Shown here piece by piece: positions 25,409 to 33,895 of a stretch of DNA of 54,814 bases. Source of the stretch: Cereibacter johrii (GTDB lineage: Bacteria > Pseudomonadota > Alphaproteobacteria > Rhodobacterales > Rhodobacteraceae); NCBI RefSeq assembly GCF_001720585.1, contig NZ_MABH01000043.1:1-54814 (forward strand), given 5' to 3'. Under the pieces are notes generated by a model, which had not been told where the DNA came from, searched no databases, and saw only the letters and a list, made by a program, of their open reading frames with translations. Each line of letters opens with the position of its first letter. The first letter of the stretch is position 1. The position numbers and the translations under genes were made by a program.

Positions 25409-26299
25409 TTACTCGACCGCCGGCACCCGCTTCAGATAGGCCGCGATCGCCCGGCGATCCTCGTCGGGCAGCTGGCCCGTGTTGCGCACCACATCCGCCA
25501 TCTGCCCGCCGGCCGAATCGTATTCCGGGGTAAAGCCCGAGCTCAGATATTCGGCGATGTCGCCCGCCGACCAGTCGAGCTTGGCCGGAGTGATGTTCGG
25601 GATCGTGCCGCGCCCCTCGGGGTTGGGGCCGCCGGCGAGCCACCGGCTCTCGTCGCGCAGGCCCAGCCCGTTGCGCGGCGTATGGCATTCGCCGCAATGG
25701 CCGAGCCCCTCGACCAGATAGCGCCCGCGCTCTTCCTCGGGCGTCAGGTCGCCCTCCACGATCCAGGACGGGCCGCCCGCCAGGAGCTTCCAGCCGCCGA
25801 GGATGACGCGCTGGTTGAACGGGAAGGCCAGATCGTGCGGCTCGTCCGCCCGGTCCGAGGGCGGCAGCGTATCGAGGAACGCCTTGAGGTCCGCCACGTC
25901 CTGCGCCTCCGCATGGGCATAGGAAGTGTAGGGGAAGGAGGGATAGTAATGCGATCCCTCGGGCGAGGTGCCGTGGCGGAGCGCGGAATCGAGGTCGGCC
26001 ACCGACCAGCCGCCGATCCCGTGATCGGGATCGGGCGAGATGTTCGGCACGACGAACGTGCCGAAATCGGTCGTGAGCCGTTCGCCGCCGGAGAGCACGA
26101 GCCGTGCCTCGCCGGTGGCATCGGGCGCCGCGTGACAGGAGGCGCAGCCCCCGGCCCAGAAGATGCGCTCGCCCCGCGTCGCCTCGCCCGTCAGTCCGGC
26201 GAAGAGCTCCGGGTCGCTCTTCACGGGGCGGGTGAGCCAGAGCCCCGCCGCGCCCGCGATCAGCACGACCGCGAGGCCGGCACTCAGACTGCGCCGCAC
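25409..26299 (-). CDS. Membrane-anchored diheme cytochrome c
   Basis: A 296-residue cytochrome with an N-terminal hydrophobic segment (residues 6-22) that probably serves as an uncleaved anchor, then two heme c domains: C52-A-S-C-H and C202-G-E-C-H. Sequence such as V-P-N-I-S-P-D and the related I-P-N-I-T-P-A in the second half resembles cytochrome subunits of membrane dehydrogenases (alcohol or gluconate dehydrogenase type). The start is GTG at 26299, three bases after the cytochrome c' stop, with GAAGGA at good spacing inside the end of that gene. The operon with cytochrome c' suggests a shared electron-transfer or stress role. Confidence 0.85.
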   Translation of the reverse strand: MRRSLSAGLAVVLIAGAAGLWLTRPVKSDPELFAGLTGEATRGERIFWAGGCASCHAAPDATGEARLVLSGGERLTTDFGTFVVPNISPDPDHGIGGWSVADLDSALRHGTSPEGSHYYPSFPYTSYAHAEAQDVADLKAFLDTLPPSDRADEPHDLAFPFNQRVILGGWKLLAGGPSWIVEGDLTPEEERGRYLVEGLGHCGECHTPRNGLGLRDESRWLAGGPNPEGRGTIPNITPAKLDWSAGDIAEYLSSGFTPEYDSAGGQMADVVRNTGQLPDEDRRAIAAYLKRVPAVE

Positions 26300-26302
26300 G
26301 GG

Positions 26303-26764
26303 TCAGTCCTTCTGGCGGTAGGTCTCGTGGCAGCTGCCGCAGCCGGCGCCCAGATCGCGCATCGCGCCCTGCAGGGAAGCGAGATCCGTGCCCGCCGCGG
26401 CCTGCATCTTCGCCGCAGCCTCTTCCATGTCGCTGATCTTCTGGGCGAAATCGTCCGGCTTCTCCCAGATCGCGGGCAGGGCCTCGCTGTCCTCGGCCTC
26501 ACCCACGGCCGAGCCCTTGGGGAACAGTTCCGGCGAAAGCACCGAGGCCAGAGCGGAGAGGTTCGAGGCGGCATCGCCTGCGACTTCCGCATCGTAGGGC
26601 GTCTCTTCCTTCGCCATGCCGCCGAGCTTGCCGAGCTCATAGGCCATGAGCGTCATCAGGCCGTGGCGGCCTTCGATCATGCGCTCGATCTGGCGCGCGT
26701 CCTGGGCGAGGGCGGGCAGGGCCACGAGAGAGAAAGTCAGGGCGAGGGCGGGAATGGGTCGCAT
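26303..26764 (-). CDS. cycP: Cytochrome c'
   Basis: A 153-residue periplasmic four-helix-bundle cytochrome: signal peptide (1-20, L-A-Q) and a single heme site near the C-terminus, C142-G-S-C-H followed by E-T-Y-R, the class II cytochrome signature with the conserved Arg. Length and position of the heme fit cytochrome c' of purple bacteria, which bind nitric oxide and protect against it. First gene of a pair with the diheme cytochrome. Confidence 0.92.
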   Translation of the reverse strand: MRPIPALALTFSLVALPALAQDARQIERMIEGRHGLMTLMAYELGKLGGMAKEETPYDAEVAGDAASNLSALASVLSPELFPKGSAVGEAEDSEALPAIWEKPDDFAQKISDMEEAAAKMQAAAGTDLASLQGAMRDLGAGCGSCHETYRQKD

Positions 26765-27115
26765 GGACGCCTCCTGGCTGGTGCTTCAATCCCGAAAATC
26801 TAGCCTGCCGGTGGCGACAAACATACTGGGAAAATGCAACTTTAATGTGATCGTGGACCCGCTGGCCATCTTGCGCCGACGGAGCTTCCGAGGCCGCGAT
26901 CATCGGAGAGAGCACGTCCGTCATCCCCGAGCCTCGGGGCACGCTTCGGTCTCCGCAGGCCCACGGAAGAGGCGTGCCGGCTCTCCGCGCTCCGACATCC
27001 GGCCGGTGAGGCAGGCTTCCGGGGAGCAGGCGCGCCCGCTCGAGGCGCGGCCTCCAATGGCGAAGGTGGTAGCCTCGAAGCGCAGCGCGCCAGCGGGCGA
27101 GGGTGAGCCGCTCGG
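26765..27115. other. Intergenic region upstream of cycP
   Basis: About 350 bp. The part near cycP (26790-26860) is AT-richer than the rest and should contain its promoter. The remainder is GC-rich with open frames that lack ribosome sites. No gene or obvious regulator site is recognised. Confidence 0.4.
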
Positions 27116-27661
27116 TCAGCCCTCTTCGAGGAAGCGCACCTTGCCGATGAAGGGGAGGTTCCGGTTGCGCTGCGCGAAGTCGATCCCGTAACCCACGACA
27201 AACTCGTCGGGGATCTCGAATCCGGTCCAGGTCGCGCGGATATCCACTTCGCGCCGCGAGGGCTTGTCGAGCAGGGCGCAGACCTCGAGCCGCTTCGGCT
27301 CGCGCGAGCGCAAAAGCCGCACGACATGGCTGAGGGTGAAGCCCGTATCCACGATATCCTCGACGACGAGCACGTCGCGCCCGGCAATCTCGCCGCGCAA
27401 GTCCTTGAGGATGCGCACTTCCCGGCTCGACGTCATGGCGTCGCCGTAGGAGGAGGCTTCGAGGAAATCCACTTCGACCGGCAGATGGATCTCGCGGACC
27501 AGATCGGCGATGAAGACGAAGGAGCCGCGCAACAGGCCCACCACCACCAGCTTCTCGGTCCCGGCGAAATGTTCGGTGATCTGGCGCGCCAGCACCTCGA
27601 CCCGCGCGGCGATCTGTTTCGGAGAGATCAGCTGGTCTATGACATAAGGTCTCGTCGGCAT
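27116..27661 (-). CDS. hpt: Hypoxanthine phosphoribosyltransferase
   Basis: A 181-residue purine-salvage enzyme converting hypoxanthine or guanine and PRPP to the nucleotide. The PRPP-binding motif [13 protein letters not shown] is at about residues 93-105; the flexible loop S-S-Y-G-D and the V-V-G-Y-G-I-D base-binding region are also present. The ATG at 27661 has AGAGGG upstream; an in-frame ATG at 27676 would add five residues. Confidence 0.93.
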   Translation of the reverse strand: MPTRPYVIDQLISPKQIAARVEVLARQITEHFAGTEKLVVVGLLRGSFVFIADLVREIHLPVEVDFLEASSYGDAMTSSREVRILKDLRGEIAGRDVLVVEDIVDTGFTLSHVVRLLRSREPKRLEVCALLDKPSRREVDIRATWTGFEIPDEFVVGYGIDFAQRNRNLPFIGKVRFLEEG

Positions 27662-27752
27662 GGCGCCCTCTTGCATCCTGCCGCCCCTTTATCCAGAAAC
27701 GACGCCCAAGTCACGCCCGACCGGGGCCGTTGCCCGAGGACCGAACGCCGCG

Positions 27753-28205
27753 ATGCCGACCCACTCCGAGAGCCGCCCGCTCCCCTGGTCCGCCCAGGAG
27801 ATGTATGACCTCGTCGCGGATGTGGAGCGCTATCCGCAGTTCCTGCCGTGGAACTCGGCGGCGCGCATACGCTCGAGAAAACCCATACAGGGCGGGGAGT
27901 TGATGGAGGCGGATCTCGTGATCTCCTTCAAGGTCTTCCGCGAGCGGTTCGGCAGCCGGGTGAAGCTCTTTCCCGAGGCGAAGCGGATCGAGACGGAATA
28001 TCTCGACGGGCCGTTCAAATACATGCGGTCCTCCTGGAGCTTCCACGACCGGCCCGAGGGCGGCTGCACCGTGGATTTCTTCGTCGATTTCGAGTTCCGT
28101 AACGCGATCCTGCAGGGGATCATCGGCGTGGTGTTCAACGAGGCCATGCACCGGATCGTCCGCGCCTTCGAGAAGCGCGCCCAGGCCCTCTACGGCCCGC
28201 GCTGA
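27753..28205 (+). CDS. COQ10/RatA-like polyketide cyclase family protein
   Basis: A 150-residue START-like protein related to mitochondrial COQ10 and bacterial RatA. The start segment M-Y-D-L-V-A-D-V-E-R-Y-P-Q-F-L-P-W is the signature of the family, and the C-terminal helix F-N-E-A-M-H-R-I-V-R-A-F closes the cavity. In alphaproteobacteria this family is thought to bind ubiquinone or its precursors and support respiration. Divergent from hpt with about 90 bp between them. Confidence 0.88.
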   Translation: MPTHSESRPLPWSAQEMYDLVADVERYPQFLPWNSAARIRSRKPIQGGELMEADLVISFKVFRERFGSRVKLFPEAKRIETEYLDGPFKYMRSSWSFHDRPEGGCTVDFFVDFEFRNAILQGIIGVVFNEAMHRIVRAFEKRAQALYGPR

Positions 28206-28643
28206 CGGCGGAGCGACTCGCGGAAGACGACACCTGGGCGCGCGGCTCCTCGCGGGCCTCGGGCGGGTCCCCGTTCACGAAGCGCGAACTGGCCGCGGTC
28301 CTGCGGACGGCCTGTCCGCCACTGCGGCGCGGCTCAGGGCGCGGAGGGTTCTCTGACGGGAGAGTCGGCGCGGTCCGGTGGCGAGGGGCATCTCCGATCC
28401 GCTCGGCGCCGACAGGCCCGGAAATCGGCGGCAGTCCCACAGCTTCACGCGGTAGGCGGGCACCGGCAGCAGCTCATCGTCGCCTCACGCGCGCCCCACG
28501 CATGAGTCGGATAATCTGAATTATGTATTGTAAAGCGTGCCGGGACCGCACTTTGAACCGTCTCGCATGGGCTGAGACTTAAGGCCGCCTTGAAGCCTCC
28601 CACCGCCTCGGGGTAAGCGGGATCATCCCCAAGGAGCGTTGCC
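28206..28643. other. Intergenic region upstream of rpe
   Basis: About 438 bp with no supported gene. An AT-rich island at 28507-28532 (with GATAAT, AATTATG and TATTGTAAAG) stands out against the GC-rich background and may hold the rpe promoter, but no -35 element at proper spacing was found. Confidence 0.4.
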
Positions 28644-29354
28644 ATGTCCTTCGATCGCCGTATCAAGATCGCCCCCTCGATCCTTTCCGCCGATTTCGCC
28701 AATTTCGGCGCCGAATGCCGCGCCATCGAGGCCCAGGGCTGCGACTGGGTGCATGTCGATGTGATGGACGGCCATTTCGTGCCGAACCTGACCTTCGGCC
28801 CGGCGATGTGCGCCGCGATCCGGCCGCACATCAAGGGCGTCATGGACGTGCATCTGATGATCGCGCCGGTCGACCCCTATATCGAGGCCTTCGCGGCCGC
28901 CGGCGCCGATGTCATCACCGCCCATCTCGAGGCCGGCCCGCACATCCACCGCACGCTGCAGGCGATCCGCGGCACGGGCCGCAAGGCGGGCCTTGCGCTC
29001 AACCCCGGCACCGGCCTCGATGCGGTGAGCCATCTTCTCGACCTGCTCGACCTCGTCTGCATCATGACGGTGAACCCGGGCTTCGGCGGACAGAAGTTCA
29101 TCGCAAGCCAGGTGGACAAGGTGCGCGACCTGCGCGCCATGATCGGCGACCGGCCGATCCATATCGAGATCGACGGCGGCGTGACCCCCGAAACCGCGCC
29201 GCTGGTGGCCGCGGCCGGTGCGGACGTGCTGGTGGCGGGCTCGGCCGTCTTCAAGGGCGGCTCGGTCGACAATCCCGAGCCCTACGGCGCCAATATCCGC
29301 GCGATCCGCGCGGCAGCCGAGGCGTCGCTCGGTCAGGCCTTCGCGGCGAAGTGA
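28644..29354 (+). CDS. rpe: Ribulose-phosphate 3-epimerase
   Basis: A 236-residue TIM-barrel epimerase interconverting ribulose 5-phosphate and xylulose 5-phosphate in the pentose phosphate and Calvin cycles. Metal and catalytic motifs are clear: A-P-S-I-L-S-A-D-F, V-D-V-M-D-G-H-F-V-P-N, V-H-L-M-I, M-T-V-N-P-G-F-G-G-Q and I-D-G-G-V. AAGGAG lies 7-8 bases before the ATG. R. sphaeroides also has cbb operons that can carry another epimerase; this looks like a stand-alone copy. Confidence 0.96.
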   Translation: MSFDRRIKIAPSILSADFANFGAECRAIEAQGCDWVHVDVMDGHFVPNLTFGPAMCAAIRPHIKGVMDVHLMIAPVDPYIEAFAAAGADVITAHLEAGPHIHRTLQAIRGTGRKAGLALNPGTGLDAVSHLLDLLDLVCIMTVNPGFGGQKFIASQVDKVRDLRAMIGDRPIHIEIDGGVTPETAPLVAAAGADVLVAGSAVFKGGSVDNPEPYGANIRAIRAAAEASLGQAFAAK

Positions 29355-29436
29355 GGATGGACGGGTCTGCCGGATGCGGCAGACCCTCATGCATCCTGTG
29401 AGGAACGCGGCGCAACGCACGGGCGTTGCGTGATTT

Positions 29437-30621
29437 TCAGACCACGGCCTTTTCGAGGAAGGGCCGCCCTGCGAGGACCCTTTCGACCGAGAGATCGGAC
29501 AGGTCGAGGCTCTGCCAGCCGCCCGTCAGCAGATGCTCGGCGATGCCGCGGCCCACGGCCGGCGCCTGTTGCAGCCCATGCCCGGAGAAACCGTTCATCA
29601 GATAGAGGTTCGGCAGCGCCGGATGCGGCCCGAGGATCGCATTCTGGTCGAGACGGTTGTAGGCGTAGTGCCCGACCCAGTGGCGCACCACCTTCACCGC
29701 ATCGAAGCCCGGAGCGCGGGTATAGAGCTGCTCCCAGATCACCTCCTCGAAGAGATGCAGGTCGGGCTCGAAATCCTGCGGGTCGCAGGGACTGTCGGTC
29801 TCGGGCACGGTGGCGGTGATCCACTGGCCGCCGCGCTCGGGCCGCAGATAGAAGCCGCGGTCGACCAGAAGCGGCGCGTCCGGGTGCCGGGCATTCGGCG
29901 CGTCGATCACGAAGACCGTGCGCTTGCGCGGTTCGACCGGCAGGGCGAGTCCCGCCATCCGCATGACCTCGGCGGCGCGGGTGCCGGACGCATTGATCGC
30001 GGCCCCGCAGGCGATGGTCTCGCCCGAGGCGAGACGGACGCCGCGCACCCTGCCCTGCGCCTGCTCGAGCCCCACGACACAATCGCGCAGGAACTCCACC
30101 CCTTGCAGTTTCGCCGCCGTCCTGAAGCCGTTCAGCAGGCCCATATTGTCGAACCAGCCCTCGTCGCGCGGCCCGAAAGAGCCCGCGGCCAGATCCCCCG
30201 TCTCGAGCCAGGGAAAGCGCGCGGCGAGCGCCGCGGGCGTGAGCATCTCGGTGGCGGCGCCGAGGCTGCGCTGCATGGCGGCCACCTCGGCCAGCACGGA
30301 GGCGCCCTCGGCCGTCGAGGCGAGGAAGAGATAGCCGTTCTCGGTCAGGCCCAGCGACGGGATCCCCACCTCCTGCCCCAGGCTCTCGCGGAAGTCGCGG
30401 ATGAAGCCGATCCCGAAGCGCGAGATCGCCACATTGACCGGCGTCGTGAACTGCATCCGGATCGAGGCCACCGACAGAGCAGTCGAGGCACGGGCATAGG
30501 TCGGGTCGCGCTCGACCACGATCACCCGCAGGCCCGGCTGCATCCGGGTCAACCAGTAGGCGGCCGAGGCGCCCATGACCGCTCCGCCGATTACCACCAC
30601 ATCCGCCGTGCGCCCGCTCAT
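29437..30621 (-). CDS. FAD-dependent oxidoreductase (DAO family)
   Basis: A 394-residue flavoprotein of the D-amino acid oxidase/sarcosine oxidase/FOXRED1 group. The FAD-binding start V-V-V-I-G-G-A-V-M-G-A-S and the acidic end of strand 2 (V-V-E-R-D) are present. Typical later elements are R-M-Q-F-T-T-P-V-N, the I-N-A-S-G strand and the C-terminal N-G-F-S-G-H-G-L-Q-Q-A-P-A-V-G-R. It probably oxidises an N-methylated or secondary amine, but the substrate cannot be named. The gene stands alone. Confidence 0.82.
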   Translation of the reverse strand: MSGRTADVVVIGGAVMGASAAYWLTRMQPGLRVIVVERDPTYARASTALSVASIRMQFTTPVNVAISRFGIGFIRDFRESLGQEVGIPSLGLTENGYLFLASTAEGASVLAEVAAMQRSLGAATEMLTPAALAARFPWLETGDLAAGSFGPRDEGWFDNMGLLNGFRTAAKLQGVEFLRDCVVGLEQAQGRVRGVRLASGETIACGAAINASGTRAAEVMRMAGLALPVEPRKRTVFVIDAPNARHPDAPLLVDRGFYLRPERGGQWITATVPETDSPCDPQDFEPDLHLFEEVIWEQLYTRAPGFDAVKVVRHWVGHYAYNRLDQNAILGPHPALPNLYLMNGFSGHGLQQAPAVGRGIAEHLLTGGWQSLDLSDLSVERVLAGRPFLEKAVV

Positions 30622-30949
30622 GCCCCTGCCCCGCTGCCCTTTGCCGCGACGCTAGATCAGCGCCCCGGCGCCCGCCAGAGCCCACGCGCGGCAGCCACAT
30701 TCGCGGCATGGCAGCGCCTGAAAAAGCGGCACGCTCCCGGAGGCACGGGGAAGCCGATTGCCGGGGATCGTGCCGCCTGAAAGGCGGTGCGCTTCAGCAG
30801 CTACGGGAGAGCCGAGGGTTAGGGGCCTTGCCGCCCTAGAAGCCGTCCGCTGCCGGACCTGCGGGCGAGCCGCCTTTCAGGGGCCATGATGCCTGACGGA
30901 GCGGTCACATCCCGGAGGCGCGGGAGAGCCGTTGTCCAAGGGCCCCGCG
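30622..30949. other. Intergenic region between tsf and the FAD oxidoreductase gene
   Basis: No protein gene is supported. It holds a degenerate tandem repeat (30726-30955) and, at the right end, the tsf terminator. The oxidoreductase promoter must lie near 30640-30720. Confidence 0.5.
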
Positions 30950-30955
30950 GCAAAG
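30726..30955. repeat. Four-unit degenerate tandem repeat (58-59 bp)
   Basis: Units begin at 30726, 30784, 30842 and 30901. Shared elements in order are GCGG or GCCG, CGGGAGAGCCG or a variant (near unit position 21-31), GGGGCC (near 40-46) and GCCGCC followed by an A-rich end (TGAAA, TAGAA, AAGAAA). Identity between units is partial, so the copies are old or under weak constraint. The array lies just beyond the tsf terminator. Confidence 0.65.
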
Positions 30956-30986
30956 AAAAACGGCGCGATCCCGGAGGATCGCGCCG
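30950..30986 (-). terminator. Terminator of rpsB-tsf
   Basis: A perfect 11-bp inverted repeat (30961-30971 with 30976-30986), tetraloop CGGA, followed on the minus strand by TTTTTCTTT. It lies 23 bp past the tsf stop. Confidence 0.88.
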
Positions 30987-31009
30987 CTCTGTCTGCGAGG
31001 AGAAAGGGA

Positions 31010-31906
31010 TCAGCCCGCGAGGGTCTTGGCGACCTCGGCCGCGAAATCCTCTTTTTCCTTCTCGATGCCTTCGCCCACGGCCATGCGCACGAAGCCCACG
31101 ATCTCGACGCCGGCCTGCTTGGCGGCTTCCGCCACGGTCAGGTCGGGGTTGATGACGAACTTCTGGCCAAGCAGCGTGTTCTCTTCGAGGAACTTCTTCA
31201 TCCGGCCCGGGATGATGTTGTTCTCGATCACCGCATCGGGCTTCGGCTTGGCCGAGGCCGCGTTTTCTTCCAGCGCCTTCTGGGTCTGCACGGTGCGCTC
31301 GCGCTCGACCACGGTCGGGTCGAGATCGGCTTCCGAGAGGGCCATCGGGTTGGTGGCCGCGATATGCATGGCGACCTGCTTGGCGATGCCGTTGTCGGCA
31401 CCTTTCACGGCGACGAGCACGCCGATCTTGCCCAGCCCGTCAGCGGCGGCGTTGTGGACATAGGCCGCAACCGAATCGCCCGAGATCTTCGCCATCCGGC
31501 GCAGGGTCATGTTCTCGCCGATGACGGCGATGGTTTCCTGCAGCGTGGTCTCGACGGTCTTGCCGCCCATGTCGGCCGCCTTCAGCGCCTCGATGTCGTC
31601 CACGGTCAGCGCGGCCTTGGTGAAGCCCGTGACCATCGACTGGAAGTCGGCGTTCTTGGCCACGAAGTCGGTCTCGGAGTTCACCTCGACCGCCACGCCG
31701 GTGCCGCCGTCGACACAGACGCCGACGAGACCCTCGGCCGCGGTGCGGCCGGCCTTCTTCGCCGCCTTCGCGAGGCCCTTCGTGCGCAGCCAGTCCACGG
31801 CGGCTTCCATGTCGCCGTCGGTCTCGGTCAGGGCCTTCTTCGCGTCCATCATGCCTGCGCCGGTCGACTCGCGCAGTTCCTTCACCATCTGGGCGGTGAT
31901 TGCCAT
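31010..31906 (-). CDS. tsf: Elongation factor Ts
   Basis: A 298-residue nucleotide-exchange factor for EF-Tu. The N-terminal UBA-like module ([19 protein letters not shown]) and the T-D-F-V-A-K-N contact motif are diagnostic; length is standard for alphaproteobacteria. Second gene of the rpsB-tsf operon, 80 bp after rpsB. Confidence 0.97.
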
Positions 31907-31934
31907 TACGGCTCTCCTCAGTGAATTGCCAAAG

Positions 31935-31962
31935 ACCGGGCGGGGAGTTACCCCCGTCCGGT
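31935..31962 (-). terminator. Possible attenuator hairpin between rpsB and tsf
   Basis: An imperfect inverted repeat (31935-31945 with 31952-31962) in the rpsB-tsf gap, without a T-run. It could partially reduce tsf transcription relative to rpsB. Confidence 0.35.
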
Positions 31963-31986
31963 AACGGGATTGCGACGGGCGGCCGA

Positions 31987-32742
31987 TCAGGCCTCGAGCG
32001 TCTCTTCCTCGGGGGCCACGTCGAGCGCGCCGAGGTCGATGCCGGCGGCACCCATCTGGGCGCTCATGCCGTCGAGCGCCGCCCGCGACACGAGGTCACA
32101 GTAGAGCGCGATGGCACGGGCCGCGTCGTCGTTGCCCGGGATCACATAGTCCACGCCCTTGGGCGAGTTGTTGGTGTCGACCACGGCCACGACCGGGATG
32201 CCCAGCTTCTGCGCTTCGGCGATGGCGAGGTCTTCCTTGCCCACGTCGATGATGAAGAGCAGGTCCGGGGTGCCGCCCATCTCGCGGATGCCGCCGAGCG
32301 AGGCCTGCAGCTTCTGCTGCTCGCGCTCCATGTTCAGCCGCTCTTTCTTGGTCAGGCCCTCGGCGCCGGTGGCCAGAACCTCGTCGAGCTGCTTCAGCCG
32401 CTGGATCGACTGCGAGACGGTCTTCCAGTTGGTGAGCGTGCCGCCGAGCCAGCGGTGGTTCATGTAGTGCTGCGCGCATTTCTCGGCGGCTTCGGCGATC
32501 GGCTTCTGGGCCTGACGCTTGGTGCCGACGAAGAGGATGCGGCCGCCCTTGGCCACGGTGTCCCGCACGACCTTGAGCGCCTGGTCCAGCATCGGGACGG
32601 TCTGCGTCAGGTCGACGATATGGATGCCGTTGCGGTCGCCGTAGATGAACTCCGCCATCTTCGGGTTCCAGCGAGCCGTCTGGTGGCCGTAGTGAACGCC
32701 AGCTTCAAGCAGCTGACGCATGGAAAACTCGGGGAGCGCCAT
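31987..32742 (-). CDS. rpsB: 30S ribosomal protein S2
   Basis: A 251-residue small-subunit protein. [16 protein letters not shown] and W-N-P-K-M near the start, [17 protein letters not shown] and P-D-L-L-F-I-I-D are the S2 signatures. Start chosen at 32742 because GGAAAGGA is about 9 bases upstream and the family begins close to this residue; an in-frame ATG two codons earlier (32748) is too close to that site. Confidence 0.97.
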
Positions 32743-32859
32743 GTCCATGTCCTTTCCGGTTTGCGCCTCGGCGAAGCCTTGTAGAGGGTGTGCCCCCAAC
32801 CGGTGGACCTGCGGGGATGTCTCCCCCGAAAGCCCGGACTTCGCCTGTGAAGTGGGCGC

Positions 32860-32888
32860 GCTTTATCCTCCCCGTCCGGCGATTGCAA
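32860..32888 (-). promoter_or_regulatory. Putative rpsB promoter
   Basis: On the minus strand TTGCAA (32883-32888) is followed 17 bases later by TAAAGC (32860-32865), in the only AT-leaning patch of the leader. It would give a 5' leader of about 110 nt. The -10 match is modest. Confidence 0.35.
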
Positions 32889-33007
32889 GAGCCCTGGCCC
32901 CGGCGCGCCGGAAAAGGCGGGCCTCGGGGCCGCGTGCGGCAGCCTGACCCCCCTGCCGCCCCGGCACGGCGCTTGCCCAAGGGCGCGCGACGGGGCATCA
33001 AACCTGC

Positions 33008-33895
33008 ATGAGCGTTCCCGCGATCCTCTGCATCGGCGCGGTCCAGTGGGACCTGATCGGCCATACGGCCGATCCGATGCCGGCCGGGGCCGACCTTCCG
33101 GGCCGCGTCTCGCGGATGCCGGGGGGTGTGGCCTTCAACATCGCGCAGGCGCTGGCGCGCGAGGGGCTGGCCGTGGCGCTCCTGGCGACGGTCGGCACGG
33201 ATGCCGAGGGCGAGGGTCTGGTGCGGGCCGGCATGGCGCTCGGGCTCGACATGCGCTTCCTGCACCGCGGGGGCGCCACCGATCTCTATCTCGCGCTCGA
33301 GGCGCAAGGGGCGCTCGTGGGCGCCGTGGCCGATGCCCGCGCGCTCGAGGAGGCGGGCGAGGCGGTGCTGGCGCCGCTGCGCGACGGACGCCTCGCCACG
33401 GAGGCCCTGCCCTTCGCAGGCACGGTGGTGATCGACGGGAACCTTCCCGAGCCGGTCCTGAGCGGGCTCGCCGTCTCCGCGCTCCTTGCCCGCGCGGATC
33501 TGCGTCTCGCGCCGGCGAGCCCCGCCAAGGCGCCGCGTCTGGCCCCGCTTCTGGCCCATCCGGGCGCGGTGCTGCATCTCAACCGCGCCGAGGCCGCCGC
33601 GATCTGCGGCGCGGAATTCCCCACCTCGCTGGCCGCAGCCGAGGCGCTGCTGGCGCGGGGCGTGGCACGCGTCCTCGTCACCGACGGCGCGCTGCCCGCC
33701 ACCGATGGCTGCGCCCGTCGCGGCCTTCTGCAGGCCTGTCCGCCCGCCGTTCCCTGTCGCCGGGCGACCGGCGCGGGCGATGCCTTCCTCGCCGCCCATC
33801 TCGCGGCCGAACATCGCGGCGCCGGGCGGGAGGCCGCTCTGGCAGCCGCGCTCGCCGCCGCGGCAGCCCTTGTGTCAGGAGACGACATCTCATGA
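33008..33895 (+). CDS. psuK: PfkB family kinase, probable pseudouridine kinase
   Basis: A 295-residue ribokinase-fold enzyme. The PfkB features seen are an early G-A-V-Q-W-D, P-G-G-V-A-F-N-I-A-Q-A-L-A and the C-terminal anion hole R-A-T-G-A-G-D-A-F. It overlaps the psuG gene by 4 bp (ATGA), which makes pseudouridine phosphorylation to pseudouridine 5'-phosphate the most likely activity. Together the pair recycles pseudouridine from RNA turnover. Confidence 0.87.
   Translation: MSVPAILCIGAVQWDLIGHTADPMPAGADLPGRVSRMPGGVAFNIAQALAREGLAVALLATVGTDAEGEGLVRAGMALGLDMRFLHRGGATDLYLALEAQGALVGAVADARALEEAGEAVLAPLRDGRLATEALPFAGTVVIDGNLPEPVLSGLAVSALLARADLRLAPASPAKAPRLAPLLAHPGAVLHLNRAEAAAICGAEFPTSLAAAEALLARGVARVLVTDGALPATDGCARRGLLQACPPAVPCRRATGAGDAFLAAHLAAEHRGAGREAALAAALAAAAALVSGDDIS

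Noticed and set aside
26842-27387. A 181-codon minus-strand frame overlapping hpt
   Set aside because: It overlaps the hpt coding region in another frame and is Arg/Ser/Pro-rich without a start signal.
27693-27752. An upstream start for the COQ10-like gene
   Set aside because: The family begins within a few residues of the ATG at 27753; the extension has no homology-like pattern and runs into the hpt promoter area.
30726-30955. A CRISPR or riboswitch array beside tsf
   Set aside because: Units are contiguous and degenerate, with no repeat-spacer alternation and no recognisable aptamer consensus.
32743-32860. A ribosomal protein leader regulatory RNA before rpsB
   Set aside because: The leader has GC hairpins, but I could not match a known S2-binding structure by eye, so only a promoter candidate is listed.
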